NCBI GenBank assembly: GCA_032768795.1
Contig: CP136490.1
Location: 6,138,001 to 6,202,000 of the forward strand
Direction of reading: 5' to 3'
Source of the DNA: Tremella fuciformis
Lineage: Eukaryota > Basidiomycota > Tremellomycetes > Tremellales > Tremellaceae
DNA length: 64,000 nt
Position 1 is the stretch's first letter. The number at the start of each line of letters is the position of its first letter. The notes beneath the pieces are model-generated. The model was not told where the DNA came from. It worked only from the letters and a program-made list of their open reading frames with translations, and searched no databases. Position numbers and translations under genes: made by a program. Positions 48,001 to 63,856 of the stretch are shown here, piece by piece.

Positions 48001-48266
48001 ATCACGCGGAACAGGCCGAACAGGTCGAGTCCGCTCCTGATCCCGGTCAAGAGTCTGAGATCGCACTGGGCGCTCCTCTTGCACCTCCAATAGGCTTTGA
48101 AAGTCTTGGTTCGCCCAAGATGACGGCGAGCACATCGCACGGCACCTTCAGCTCGACCGATTATGACATGGGCGATGCGCGGCACTCTAGCGACGAAAGC
48201 TGGTCGGTCGTGAGTGAAGGGGCGAGGAGCCGAATGTCTTCTGTGGGCGGACACCCTGTAGCATAA
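42053..48266 (+). CDS. ATG26: Sterol 3-beta-glucosyltransferase Atg26/Ugt51
   Basis: Membrane-associated GT1 enzyme making ergosteryl glucoside from UDP-glucose. Start 42053 ([20 protein letters not shown]), acidic disordered N-terminus. First GRAM domain around 44.0-44.2 kb ([18 protein letters not shown] then [18 protein letters not shown]). PH domain 44.2-44.6 kb ([37 protein letters not shown]). Second GRAM near 45.5-45.9 kb ([19 protein letters not shown]). Glycosyltransferase part: [59 protein letters not shown] and the donor-binding block [16 protein letters not shown] with [18 protein letters not shown]. Ends in a Ser-rich tail ([15 protein letters not shown]). Domain order GRAM-PH-GRAM-GT is diagnostic. 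Exons between 42.65 and 43.4 kb are uncertain. Confidence 0.93.
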
Positions 48267-48437
48267 TTTTCTCTTCGGAGCGAGACTGTATCCACCCTTG
48301 ATAGTTGTAGATATCGGGCGTGTGCCTATTTTGCCATTTGATCCTGTTGTAGTTGTCAGTATCGGTTGTTGTTGAAAGGGCGTGCGATGCTAGGAAATAC
48401 ATGCATGCCGGTCGGTGGTATCCCAGAAAGCAGACGA

Positions 48438-48839
48438 CTACTCCTCGTCCGCGAGCGCCTCTGCTGCTGCCTTCTTCTGTCTCGAAAGCTGCTTCATCCG
48501 TCGCATGTAGCTGATGTCAGTCGTCTTCTTCACAAAACACAATCCTCGCGATTCCAGACGAATCGCCCAGGCTCGGAAATGGTGGATGGCAGAGCACGAC
48601 TCACTCATCGTACTGGCACTTCTCGTACCCATGTCGCTCGTCCTCGCACTTCCAGGGCGCGTACAGCGTCTTGTGCCGACATACATTGAGCGGAATGAGG
48701 AGACTACGAATCAGCCCTGCTCCTCCCGCCGTCGGCTGTGTCGCGGTTGAGAGACTCACGCGGAGCACTGATCTCTCCACCCGAGCGGCACGCGCGCGGC
48801 CTCCATCTCCCCTTGGGATGCTGTTGTTGCGGACGCCAT
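48438..48839 (-). CDS. NDUFB7: Complex I subunit NDUFB7 (B18)
   Basis: Accessory subunit of mitochondrial NADH dehydrogenase with a twin CX9C fold imported via the Mia40 route. Start 48839 (MASATTASQGEMEAARVPLG). Splicing joins DQCSA to LLIPLNVC, giving the first CX9C. CEDERHGYEKC is the second CX9C. Between them is the B18-typical RHKTLYAPWK. A third exon reads YMRRMKQLSRQKKAAAEALA, ending DEE. Gly2-type myristoylation of animal B18 is not possible here because residue 2 is Ala. It indicates that the organism has a classical complex I. Confidence 0.92.
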
Positions 48840-49520
48840 CGTGGTCGTGGGCAGTGTATGCAGATGGATAGAGGTGCGATGCTTTAGACGTCGGCTGACT
48901 GGTGGAAGGGAAGGGTGATACTGGTTCCGGTGACAGGAATGCCACGTCACGAGACCTTTCTGGTGTAGCTTATGAGACCTCATGAGCTTGTCAGTCTTGC
49001 ATCCCCACGCTGTCAGCAGGCATATGCTACAGCATGCGCTAGTGCTGCCAAGAGCATATGGCCTGGCCGTCTGCTTGGCTGCAAATAACTGACTGACACG
49101 GCACAACACCTTACCCCGGGCCAAGAAGGCACCTGACGACGCACCATGACGACCCCGCCGTGCGCGGGCTCAAACGGCCCGACCGCACCAGTCGCCCCTT
49201 GGCCAAGCACAGCTGCGGTACTGCGATCACCATGACCGGCGCGTCGTCTGACAAAAAGGCAACAGGGGTACTGATGCTGGACACCCCTCTCCCATCTCAC
49301 CTCCCTCATCTCCCTCTTCCCCTTCATTCCTTCTTCTTTCACTTCGTCCTGCTTTTCGCCTGGTGCAGCTGGTCTGCTTGCCTTTCGTCCACTTCGTCCA
49401 TTTGTCTTTCACTGTCGCTGGTCGACTATCGATCCCATATTTCTCTTCGATTCTCGCTGTCGCCCGTCGCCCAGTCCACCTCGCGTCACTTGAAGATCAC
49501 CCTCGTCCCTCGCAAGACTC
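48840..49520. promoter_or_regulatory. Divergent region NDUFB7 / aspartic protease
   Basis: 681 bases with no supported gene. A strongly pyrimidine-rich stretch (about 49280-49440) precedes the protease start and probably lies in its promoter or leader. Confidence 0.45.
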
Positions 49521-51939
49521 ATGCTTCCTCAGGCCTGGTGGCTTGTCCTGTACTCGCTAGCTGTGGCGGCAGCACCTGTGCAAGATGCTCCGCTGGCCAA
49601 GCTGAAAATTCGGAAGCTGCCCGCGAGGCGGGATGGCGAGGTGCGCAGCCAAGCCGGCCTTCCCTGGTCATGCTGACTGATGTGAGTAGAACGTGCACGA
49701 GGCGTTCCAGCGTCACTACACCCAGGCCCTTCGGCGGCATGCGCACCTGAGTAAGTCACATGAGTACCACCAGCCCAGTGCTTGACGACAGCCGGTCGCG
49801 CACCGCCCACGCACGAGATGCTCGTAGAGAATATGCGCAAGCGGGTGAGCAGGCGGTAGGCGCGCAGACGAAATGATGCTGATCCAGGAGGAAGACCATC
49901 TTCTCCGCGCTGGGCATATCCAGAAACGACTCTGGTTCGCCGAAGCAGATCCGACCGCTCCGTCTGCTTCTGGTACGGTTGACAAACGGCTCTGGTTTCC
50001 GAGTACCGGCGGGAACGCTACGGGCGGCGTATTGTTGGCCGAGCTTGACCATTCCGAGCTAGGACAAGAACTGCACACTGACGGTGGCGGGGGCGACAGC
50101 GATTTTGGTGGCTTTGGTGGTCTTGGTGGGAACGGCGGTAGCGGCGGTAGCGGCCATGGTGGCGGTGGGGGCGGGAACGCCAGTGCTGGAAAGGCCAGCT
50201 CAGCTTCGACTGCCGCAGCGGCATCCATCACCGTCTCCGGCAAGCCTTGATTCCCACTTAGACACATTTGTCACGCTGATGCACCAGAGTCTGGCAGTAA
50301 CGCCAACGGGTTCTCGCAGACTGACCTCGAGCTGCTAGAGAACGACACACTTACAAAGAGCACTTCTGACCTCGTGTCGGGCGGACTGGGATTCATCATC
50401 GAAGGCGCCGACACCAGTCTGTTCCCCCATCTACCTCTGCGGGCCGCGTGCTGATGGAAGGCTATGTCGCAGATATCCAGATGGGCACGCCGCCCCAGTC
50501 GTTTGTCATGATCATGGACACGGGCAGTTCGGACACCTGGGTGCCAGATAGCGCATGCACGGATTGCGGCAACCACCAGTCTCTGGGTACCGACACGTCG
50601 AGCTCGTTCCGTGCGTGCCGTCTCCCACTTGGAGTCGAACAATGGGGCGGACTAATGAAAGCAGAGGCCTCCAATACGGCCTTTCAAGTCACTTATGGGT
50701 CTGGGGCAGTCGCTGGGACTCTATGCCAAGACACGATGACCATTGCCGGGATGACACTCGATGCTCATACCTTTGGTACGGTCACACAGGTGTGTGATGG
50801 GATAGGACCTCCTCGGAGCCCGCTGACGCCAAGGAATCATCTCAGTTCTCTTCGGGCTTATCTGATGGTCTGATGGGTCTGGCTTTCAGCGTTCGTCTGC
50901 CCTCAACGCTGACTCATGACTTATGGGCAGAGTCTGTCAGAACAACAGACCGACACGCCCGTCGACAGTCTCGTCAGTGCCGGCCTGATCAAGCAGGGTA
51001 TACTGGGCGTTGCACTTGGTCGTAGCGGTACGCCAGCGCTCACAGCAATTCTGTGAATGATGCTAATAGCAGATGACGGCGAGAATATTGGCGAGCTGGT
51101 CTTTGGTCAAGCCGACACGAGCAAATTCGACGCCTCGACTACGCAGACTCTCGATGTCACTTCGACCGATGGTTTCTGGCAGACGGCCATGGCGGCTGTG
51201 CAGGTCAATGGTCAGGCTGTCGTAGCGAACCGTCAGGCCATCCACGACACAGGTGAGTCTGCTGTCGTGAACGATCTACATCAGCTGAGGCGTGTAGGGA
51301 CCACCTTGATCGTTGCTCCACCGGCAGAGTGAGCATGGCCGTCTGCAATGTTGCGTGAAATCCGGCGCTGACCGGCTCAGCGCGACTGCTTTCCACGCTC
51401 AGATCCAAGGCGCACAGAGCGCTGGCGACGTGAGCAATTCGCCACACGCTGCTATGGCTCGTTTCTGACGGATAGGGGACATTCACTATCCCCTGCACGA
51501 CCAACGCTGCCGTCTTTATGCAGTTCGGCGATGCTGCCTTCCAGTGAGACCTGCTCACTATGACTCGCCCAAGCTGAGTGATAGGATCGACCCCCGCGAC
51601 CTCATCTTCGAGCCCGTGTCCAATGACTTGCAGGGCGACTGCATATCAGGCATCATGGCCGGCACCGTGACAGACGACCAGACGTGGCTGCTGGGGGACG
51701 TCATGCTCAAGAACGTATACATGACCACCAACGTCCAGGACCGCACCGTCTCCTTCTCCGCGCGCATCGACGTGCCCGGCTCGTCGGCTGCCAGCACAGC
51801 GAAGAACAACGCCGTGGCCGCCGCGACTGGCGACGGCTCGTCCAGCTCGACGGGGCGCAAGATCAAAGTGACGACCAAGACATCGCTGGGCGGACTGGCG
51901 GCTGCCGTCGGTGCCCTCGCTGCTCGATGGCGGATGTGA
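49521..51939 (+). CDS. Secreted pepsin-like aspartic protease with Kex2-site repeat and Gly-rich pro-region
   Basis: A1 family protease. Signal peptide from ATG 49521 (MLPQAWWLVLYSLAVAAAP). The pro-region spans several exons (EAFQRHYTQALRRHAHL, THEMLVENMRKR). It holds two dibasic sites exactly 60 bases apart, each followed by Leu-Trp-Phe (QKRLWFAEAD at 49921; DKRLWFPSTG at 49981). Then comes a run of about 35 mostly Gly/Ser residues (50077-50190). Mature enzyme: GYVADIQMGTPPQSFVMIM, first active-site DTGSSDTWVP, FQVTYGSGAVAGTL flap region, second active site AIHDTG joined to TTLIVAPPAE, and GIMAGTVTDDQTWLLGDVML with the conserved LGD. The tail is Ser-rich and ends in a weakly hydrophobic segment (SLGGLAAAVGALAARW), possibly a poor GPI signal. 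Catalytic Asp residues are intact. Confidence 0.87.
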
Positions 51940-53098
51940 AGCGACGAGATGGATGGTACGCCCTGACGATCGCGGACGGGTACCGTTTCTCGTGATTTCC
52001 ACTCGTGCAGCCCCTGTATAACGTACATGCAAGCATGTTGTTCCCTTGACCTGACCCGGAGGTGAGGTGAGGTGCGAGCTGGTGCTGCCAATGTCAAGCT
52101 TAGAGTTTTACGGCAAGACGAGAGGCGAAGTGTGCGATGGGGCCGGCATAGCGATGACTACGAAGCGATCGGAACGCGGAACACGGATGCAAGCCGCATG
52201 CCGAGATCCAAAGTAGCATTTCAGGGCTGTCTTTGAGGGCAAGAGAAGCGCATGGTGAGCGATACGACGCGATGCGGGGATTCCCAGTCGATAGGCTCCG
52301 GAACAGCCGGGCTGCGCACTGCTGCACCCCTCGACCACTGGACCCCATGAATGGGCAGGGCTCCGTCGCAGCTTGCGGCTTACGAGATATCGGACGGTTC
52401 GCTCGTTCGGCAAGGGAGGCGGCCCGCTGCGGCGTCTGCAAGGAGAGAGACGACGAGCCGATGCCGATCGACAGTACGTCGCCAAATGTCGCTCCCTCGT
52501 ACGATACGAGATGACTGTTCCCATTTTTTGCCCCACAGCAGCTCGCTTGCCGGCACGCAGCGAGTGGTGCAGACTCTGCTGCTCGCAAGCCCGAAGGCTC
52601 ACGGCGTCTGGCAGGGCCATACACTGCATCCCTCGCCTGCTTACTCTTGGAGGGGGGGCAGCAGCCTTCCGCGCGTTCCTGGACTAAAATCAGCCCAGCG
52701 ACCCAACGCCAACGCCGGTGCGTACGGAAGGTTACCTGACCTCTGGTCCGACTTTGCACCTCCATCCCCACGGCAGCCATGCATCTCTCCACCCTGGACT
52801 AAAGGGCTTCCAATCCATCAAGAATGTCACGCTCGATCCCATCCACCCTTTGATCAGTGACGCACACCGTGACATCCTCGCCGTCGCATCGAGCGGAACC
52901 AGTACCACTTTCCGTACCATACTGTAGGGTACGGCAGGGGGAATGGATCCACGGATACAGAAGCGCCTTGTGAGGGCCACGAGGCGTTCGTTCGACCACG
53001 CCATCGGCACGAGGCTAGTAGACTAGACGGGATACACACCGAGAGATCAGAGACAGAGGAAAAAAAAAGTCCAAAGAGAGGGGACACAAAAGGCCACC
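51940..53098. other. Long intergenic region
   Basis: 1,159 bases with no supported gene. Open frames on both strands at 52.1-52.9 kb overlap each other and lack start context or family resemblance. The final 60 bases contain an A-run (53061-53068) just before the next start. Confidence 0.45.
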
Positions 53099-56000
53099 AT
53101 GGCCACCGACTTGGGATCGATCGTGGAAGAGACAGAGTCGTCTCGTCTCTCTTTCTCGAGGTCGGACGATGGAGAGCGAGAGCAGCTATACGTTGTAGGA
53201 GGGGCTCCCACCACTCGGCTGGACCGGGACAGGTATTCATACGCCGACCAGAGATCTACCTTGACGTCAGGTATGTCGTTATCTTCCCTCCCTTCCCTCG
53301 AGGGTGGTTTAGCCTTCGGGACCACCTACACCTCAAAGCTCAAAGCTCACGCTGCAGAGAGTTTGAGTTCGGCTTTCGACACGACTGCGAGCATTGGCCT
53401 GTTCGGCTCGCCAGCTGCTCCTCCTCGCCCATCTCCAAAATCTCAGCTCCAGGCCCAGAATCAGGCAAGAGCTTGGCGGTCCGGCCCATCCCAACTTTCA
53501 TCAGCACCGATCTACGCTCATCACCCTCATCAGACCAGGCGAGCCGAGCTTGAGCCCGCACCCGCAGACGAGGTATCTGAACACCTCATCTTCTCCGCTT
53601 ACCTCCCCTCTCATTCTCGTTCTTCGTCCGCGCCGACTTGCCCTCCCGTCTCCATTCTCCGGACCATCGCCACCATGTCCCCTTCGAGGTACTCTCCAAC
53701 GCCCTCGGGCCCGTCCCATCCCTACCGCAGCCAGTCCTATGGACACAGCCGTCGGGGGTCGGCCGCGTCCATGTCACTGCCTTCGTCGCCGACATTTGAA
53801 CAGCCCGCTCGACCTTTGCGAAGTATGGTCTCGATGGACGTGATCCAACCCACAGCGTCGATACCGCAGTTGCGCAAGCGGCATTCACTCTCGACCGCCT
53901 CGTATCGACCCACCACCGCCTCCTCTACGGCGTCCTCGAACTACCATCACTTTCGCAGAGGATCCGCTTCATCGTCCACTGCTTCGGAGCGCACCCAGAC
54001 GCCAGAGCTAAGAATACGCAACCTACCGGAGCCGAGTCTCGAGGATGAGCAGCCCACCCCGACAATGTCTAGCGCCCCATTCCTCTCGGCCGGCCCGAGC
54101 GTCACCTTCGCTCCATATAAAGCAGTAGCTAGTACATCAACGCATCCGGTTCATTGGGAACCCCTAGATCCTCCTTCGCCAGACCTGGCGGACGGTGCCG
54201 AAGACGAGGAAGACGATAACCCACCGTCAGTACAACCCAATGCGCACGAAGCCCTGCGCTCCGCTCCCGGAGTCGTCGGGCTCGGCGAAGGATGGGCGGG
54301 AGGACCGGCAGCCCGGGCAAAGGCCAGGTGGTTCCGCCGACCGTCGCGCCTAGAGGAAGACCCCTTGGCGTTATGGGACCAGTCTGACCGGGAAGACATC
54401 GGGCGTGCAGGCAAAGGAGTCTGGGGGCGTTCTCTCGGCTTCTTTGGATCTAGTTCCCTGGGATTAGGAAGGACAGACTCGTCAGGTCCCAGTGGCATCC
54501 AACGAGTGTTGGGCGTGTTCTCAAAGAGCAAGCTGAATCTTGTCGACTCCTCCAGGGATACCTCACCCGTCAAGCCTCGCAAACCACTTTTCGGCAGGAA
54601 AGCTGTCTCTGCGATCGACCTGTCGATGCGGTCGCAGCCGTCAAGACACATTTCTTCGGAAATACAAACGGATAGACAAGACCCCGCGAAAAGCGCACGT
54701 TGTCAGGCGACATATGGCGATGCGAGCTTCGCGCGGTCAGAGGGCCATTTGTCGATTCCTCAGCGCACGTCCTCCATGTCTGGTGGTCCTCGCCCACCGT
54801 GGCGTCCTTCCATGTCGACTGCTGCTGTACATCCTGCGGTGACCGCTTCACTGGGACAACAGGCGGAGGCGATGCAAAATCGCACCCAACAGACCAGAAC
54901 ACCATCACCAAAGGCGCCCACCGCAGACAAAACTCCGACGGCCATGCCAGCCTCGACGGCGCAGAGTGGGGTCTCACTGCAACAGCGACCGCTACCTATT
55001 CTTCGGCAACGAGATGTTGAGAGCCAGCGGACGGGGGAGTCGCAAGCCTTGCAAGAGGTCTCTCTGCAGCGGACATCGACATTTGGTCCTCTCGATCCAG
55101 CCAGTCATAGTCTGCAAATTGACTCCGCGAGGTCTTACCCGATACCGCCAGTACCTGCAGTTCCCACTCCGTCGCAATCCTCAAGTGCCCGCTCTAGCGC
55201 GACGTCTCTTCCCCATGCGCAACGAGAGCCTCCCCTATCGCCATCTGCAGCGACAAGCAAGCTATTTGCGAAGTTCAAGTTCCCTCTGTCGCCCGCCTCT
55301 GCCTCGTTCTCGCCCGCCACTGTGACACGGTCGTCGCCAATCGTCCAACCTGTCAGCCCACGCACGTCAAAGGGGAAACCCTTGCTCGACAAGATCAAAG
55401 CTGTCTTGACGCCGCCCGTAGTTGCGCCAAGAGATTCGCAGCCTATTTGGAGCCAGTCAAGCTCCGCGCAACAGGCAAGCAGGACGGGCCAAGCAAACCT
55501 TGTCCAATCCGTTTCACAGAGACTAAATTTACGACGAGCGTCGGAACCCCTCGACATCGGCAGTGACGTTGGTAGCCCCGGGAAAGCAGAAGGAGGACGC
55601 AAGAGCCGTCGGTCCAAGGTTCCGGTCCGCTCCCAGAGCTTGCGAACACCCAATTCTCCATCCGCACCGACACCCAAGGAACAACGGGAAGATGTTGAAA
55701 AGATTGATCGGCGGAAGTCCTGGCTCACCTCACACGCCCAACATGGCGGATCATGGCGCAAACGTCTGTCCAAGCTCCCAGAAGCAGATGAAAGCGCGGA
55801 GTCTATGGATCGATCCATCACTCCAGTCGTTGTTATCCCAGCGACCCAGATCGGCAACAAGACCGAGCGCAGGCGTTCGGCCTCTGCTGCTATGATTGAT
55901 GCACTACGATCCAGCAGGCGATTCAGCTCCGACACACTCAGCAAACTTCGCCCGAAATCTTCAATGAGTTTCCGAACCGCCGAAGAAGAGAGTTACGATG

Positions 56001-56907
56001 AGGGTTGGGCGACCCCGCCGTATCGAAGGCAGAGCTTGACCAAAGGAAAAATGGCGGCTTTCATGTCTATGCCCGCGCTCGAGAGATCGCTCGAGCTGGA
56101 CTTGGGCGAGAGCGGCCTCGATCTGGACGAGATCCTTGCTGCTGGGGCAAATCGGGACTCGCCTCCGACACGATCCGCAAAACTCGACAAACCTTCTACC
56201 GTCGCGACTACTGCTCTGGTCTCTTCATCTTCCAACTTGGTTCGTTCGCATTCCAGGTCGACGTCGGCTCCTCTGAGGCAGGGAGTGCCATTCCCCGACA
56301 AGGCCACCAACTCTCACGCGCGATCAAGCAGTACCCCTAATGAAGGTGAGGCGCCCTCACTCCAGCCGCACATCTCGGTCTCTTCGCGCTCCTCGACCAC
56401 GCGCACCGGGTCAGACGAGCCCGCCACACCGCTCAGCTCGCACTTTCCCCTCATACCGACTATCATCACCGAGTCCTCTGCTGAGTCCGAACACGATGCT
56501 GTAGACCTAGGCAGGCCCGTCTCGCCCACGTCAGTGTCGAAGCGGTCTGTGCAGAGCAGCGGTACGAGCTTCCACACGGCCCTTGCGGACTTCGCCACCC
56601 CGTCTGCGACTCCCCTGGAGTCAGTTCCGACCAGTGGGACCGAAGAGACGCTCGCTTCGTCCCCTATGATCGGTGGCCTTTCGAGGTCCTCAGGTCTGCA
56701 CGTCTCGAATGGACCCAGCAGCCATCGGCTCAGTCTGCTCTCTACGCGCTCGGACGAGGTGTCGTCGATGTACGAGGAGGACGTCGGTGAGCAGCCCTTT
56801 CCCCCCGGTGTGATGCGAAATGCTGACGCCCAGTCGTTGAGAAGGTACAGGCGTTCGGACTGGCGGTGCCCGCTCGGGCCGTCACCGTCGTCGTTGGAGA
56901 AGAGTAG
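53099..56907 (+). CDS. Very long Ser-rich disordered protein of unknown function
   Basis: About 1,250 residues, nearly all in one exon from ATG 53099 (context CCACCATGGCC). The N-terminus is MATDLGSIVEETESSRLSFS. Composition is Ser/Pro/Thr/Arg rich throughout with many RRxS/RxxS sites such as SRRGSAASMSLPSSP, FRRGSASSSTASERTQTP and ERRRSASAAMIDALRSSRRF, typical of kinase-regulated scaffold proteins. A single intron near 56787-56832 (donor GTGAGC, branch GCTGAC, acceptor GCCCAG) joins SSMYEEDV to VEKVQAFGLAVPARAVTVVV, ending EE at TAG 56905-56907. Without splicing the frame would run on into the end of the convergent RecQ gene. No domain was recognised. Codon use matches neighbouring genes. 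Confidence 0.75.
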
Positions 56908-57006
56908 ATCTATCTATCTTACACATCTTGGTTCTTCGGGCCTGGTATGCCCGGACAGCGGCCCTAGATCCATGCATACAACATCGTGCATCGGTCATCC
57001 GTCGAC

Positions 57007-61371
<4,365 letters not shown>

Positions 61372-61623
61372 GATGACTCGACTCCTCTAGGACACTCGCG
61401 ATGTATATAATCAAGGCATCGATGCTTGAGAGGCGCTCATACCTCGGGGCTGGAGGTTGGCGAGCTTATAAGAGGAATATGAAATGAACAATCTCGAAAA
61501 GTGAGAAAGAAACCAGACGCGTCCGAGTCACCATCAACAATTTTGATCCCGCTATCTCTGCACGCTTCGGCGAAGAGTGAGTGTTCGTTGTTCACTGAAT
61601 TGACCTTGAGTTCGGGCAAGGAG

Positions 61624-61936
61624 TCACCACTGCGCAGGTCTCAAAGGTTCACGAGCTTGCCGAGCCAAAAGACTAAAGGAGGTGGATGACGGTCGACTTG
61701 GCGTTTGAGGTGGAACTCGACTACAGTCCAGATACTGACTTATACTGAAGGACGTGTCGGAGAGACTGAGCGCGCAGCTGGTAGGCTGGCAGTCGGGACG
61801 GATCCTCCAGTAGCGATGTTGGCGGCGAGGGATATATTGACGGCTTCAGCATGTGAGCATGGGCAGTAGGAGGGACCAGGAGGGCACCGCGCGATTCAAA
61901 GACTGACAATCGAGTCGCTTTAGTCGCAGTGGCCAT
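61624..61936 (-). CDS. Possible small two-exon protein, unknown
   Basis: From ATG 61936 (context GATATGGCC) exon 1 reads MATATKATRLSVFESRGALL and on to QLRAQSLRHVL. A good donor (GTATAAGT) at 61745 and acceptor CTTTAG at 61673 define a 73-base intron. Exon 2 adds LLARQAREPLRPAQW. The total is 79 residues, 240 coding bases, in frame. The basic N-terminus suggests a small mitochondrial protein, but no family was recognised. Confidence 0.35.
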
Positions 61937-62074
61937 ATCAAGCGACACCATGGGACCCTTGTGGGTGATGAAACCTGCGGGTGGGCAGATCCCCTCCTGC
62001 TCGGATATCACGCGAGGCGAGTCTTTCGGGCTGACCCGTATTCTGACATGCACTGAGCGTATTGCACAGATCAG

Positions 62075-62851
62075 ATGCAATCGACAGCCTCGTTCGACGA
62101 CTCCACAATGGACAACGTTGCCGCCGCGCTGTGCGCAATCGTGTACAAGAGCTACGCCTGGATGACCATCAACGTCTATCCTCTAGACGATAATCCTGAC
62201 ACTCACCTGTCGACAGGGTTTGTAGTTGCCAAGCCCAACACCCTTGAGGCGGCAATGACATATGTCACTGTACCAGCCAAGGAGACTGGCGGTGGCTTCG
62301 AAGGCGAGTGGTGGTAGATCTTGATGTTCTGACCGTAGATGCGAGCTTACTCTGAGGTGGCCATATGGCTTCAATCAAGCATACGGGTCAATCTGGAGCA
62401 GCTCGGGGGCGACTTGCGAGAATGCCCTACAGGCTTTTACCGGTTTTGACACCACGGTCAAGTACACCACGGACGACGACGGGGACTTTGGAGTGGCAGA
62501 CGCATGTGGGTCTCACAGCATTGACGAGACTGATATTAGGGACCCTCCTGCATGAACATGTCAACTCTTCCCCCATGCTGCTCAGCATGAGTGCCAACAA
62601 TGACGGATTCTCCGACAGCAGTTGCATGGCTGTCTGGTCTGCGCCTGAACAGAACAAGTCTGTCCAGCAGGGCATGGTCGCACATCATGCTGATGCACAG
62701 GCTGACCGTCTACGAGAACTACAAAGGCCCTATAGACGTGGATCTGGGAGATTTGTGGGACGGACTTGTCGCTGTCGTCTATCTGACGAACTTTGATTAC
62801 TTCGACGGTTCTCCAATAGCAAAAACGGGATGGGTGACTTCGGAGCGTTGA
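62075..62851 (+). CDS. Possible hypothetical gene, exon structure unresolved
   Basis: Plus-strand coding-like segments follow each other: MDNVAAALCAIVYKSYAWMT from ATG 62108 (in frame with ATG 62075), FTGFDTTVKYTTDDDGDFGV near 62440, then after an intron-like gap (GTGGGT...ATTAG) LLHEHVNSSPMLLSMSANND, and finally LTVYENYKGPIDVDLGDLWD to a stop at 62851. The last part has regular hydrophobic/acidic alternation (LVAVVYLTNFDYFDGSPIAK). Joins between about 62230 and 62430 could not be resolved. No family recognised. Confidence 0.3.
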
Positions 62852-63191
62852 TCTGTGGATGCCGTACACGCTGCATCTTCTACTTGAACCCCTGTATAGT
62901 CCGCTCATGTAATGCACTGTTGAGAACAACGTGTTGCGAAGACTGTCCCTGTGGTACGCAAGCAGACTCGGGGGGCTTGGCATTTCGCGGGAGCGCGGCG
63001 AAGCTCAGGTCGCCTGGATCGGTCGAAGGCGGACGACTGAGAGATGGCTTCGAGTGATTGATTTTCATCCCATCCGAGGAGAAATCCTGCATATCAGTCA
63101 TGGATTGACCTGGGAACGGCGGCACACACGTGATACTAGGAAGATCCCGCCTTGACGTCGTGGGCCTCGGGGTCGATGCGGACGGCCAGAC
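62852..63191. other. Unassigned region before POP5 end
   Basis: 340 bases with no supported gene; convergent 3' flanks if the preceding hypothetical gene is real. Confidence 0.35.
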
Positions 63192-63856
63192 TCAGCCTTC
63201 GAGACTGCCCATGGCCTCTTCCTCCCGCTTCGACAAGACTTGCATCTTCTCCTGCTCGACCTCGCCGACACTTCCCAACAAGCAGGCCACAACCCGTCGA
63301 TGGTGCGAAATGGCGCGGTTCTGACACTTCTTGATCGTCCCACTGATACCGATGACGCGAGGCACGAGACGGCCATCCTTCTGCCCAGGAGGAGCTATGT
63401 CGAGCAGGGTGATGCCACCGTGCAAGGTGTGAATGTGTTGTCGAGCGACTCGAATGATGGTGATAGAGGTCAGGGGCGAGTGATAGATGACTTGAGATCA
63501 ACTCCCGTTCTCCACAGATGTTCAAACGTTCCAAGAGACCCACCTTTTATGCTGCTAGCAATTCTGCCCCAGCCTTCATCACCGAATACCTCGACCACAC
63601 TACCTCTGATGGCTCTGTGTATTGCCTGACCACCCTCATCACCCAGTCCCAAGCCAACATGCCCTCCCGAGCTACTCAGGGAGGGATAGAGAAATGCTGC
63701 TCCGGCCGGAGGGAGAAGGAAGGACTCATCGTCAGAATCGTTGGCGTCATTGTCGTCGAAAACTCCCGGAGCGGAGGGTGCTGCGAGTAGTTCGGTCCGT
63801 AATGACGAGGGATTGAGGAATTCTACGAGCACGTATCTGTTCTTGAACCTCACCAT
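63192..63856 (-). CDS. POP5: RNase P/MRP protein subunit Pop5
   Basis: Protein subunit shared by RNase P (tRNA 5' processing) and RNase MRP (rRNA processing), in the nucleus. Start 63856: MVRFKNRYVLVEFLNPSSLR, the canonical Pop5 N-terminus (MVRxKxRYxLxE). An acidic/Gly-rich insert (GVFDDNDANDSDDESFLLPP) precedes AIRGSVVEVFGDEGWGRIAS. After an intron it continues VIYHSPLTSITIIRVARQH, GGITLLDIAPPG and RVIGISGTIKKCQNRAISHH, the signature SGTIKxCQ block. Ends with a Glu-rich helix. The insert is longer than in yeast or human Pop5. Confidence 0.93.

Noticed and set aside
49160..49750. Plus-strand frame running into the protease start
   Set aside because: Out of frame with the protease and built from a pyrimidine-rich stretch; the signal peptide at 49521 is in another frame.
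52100..52860. Overlapping open frames on both strands in the long intergenic region
   Set aside because: Composition is not protein-like, there is no splice context, and neither strand is favoured.
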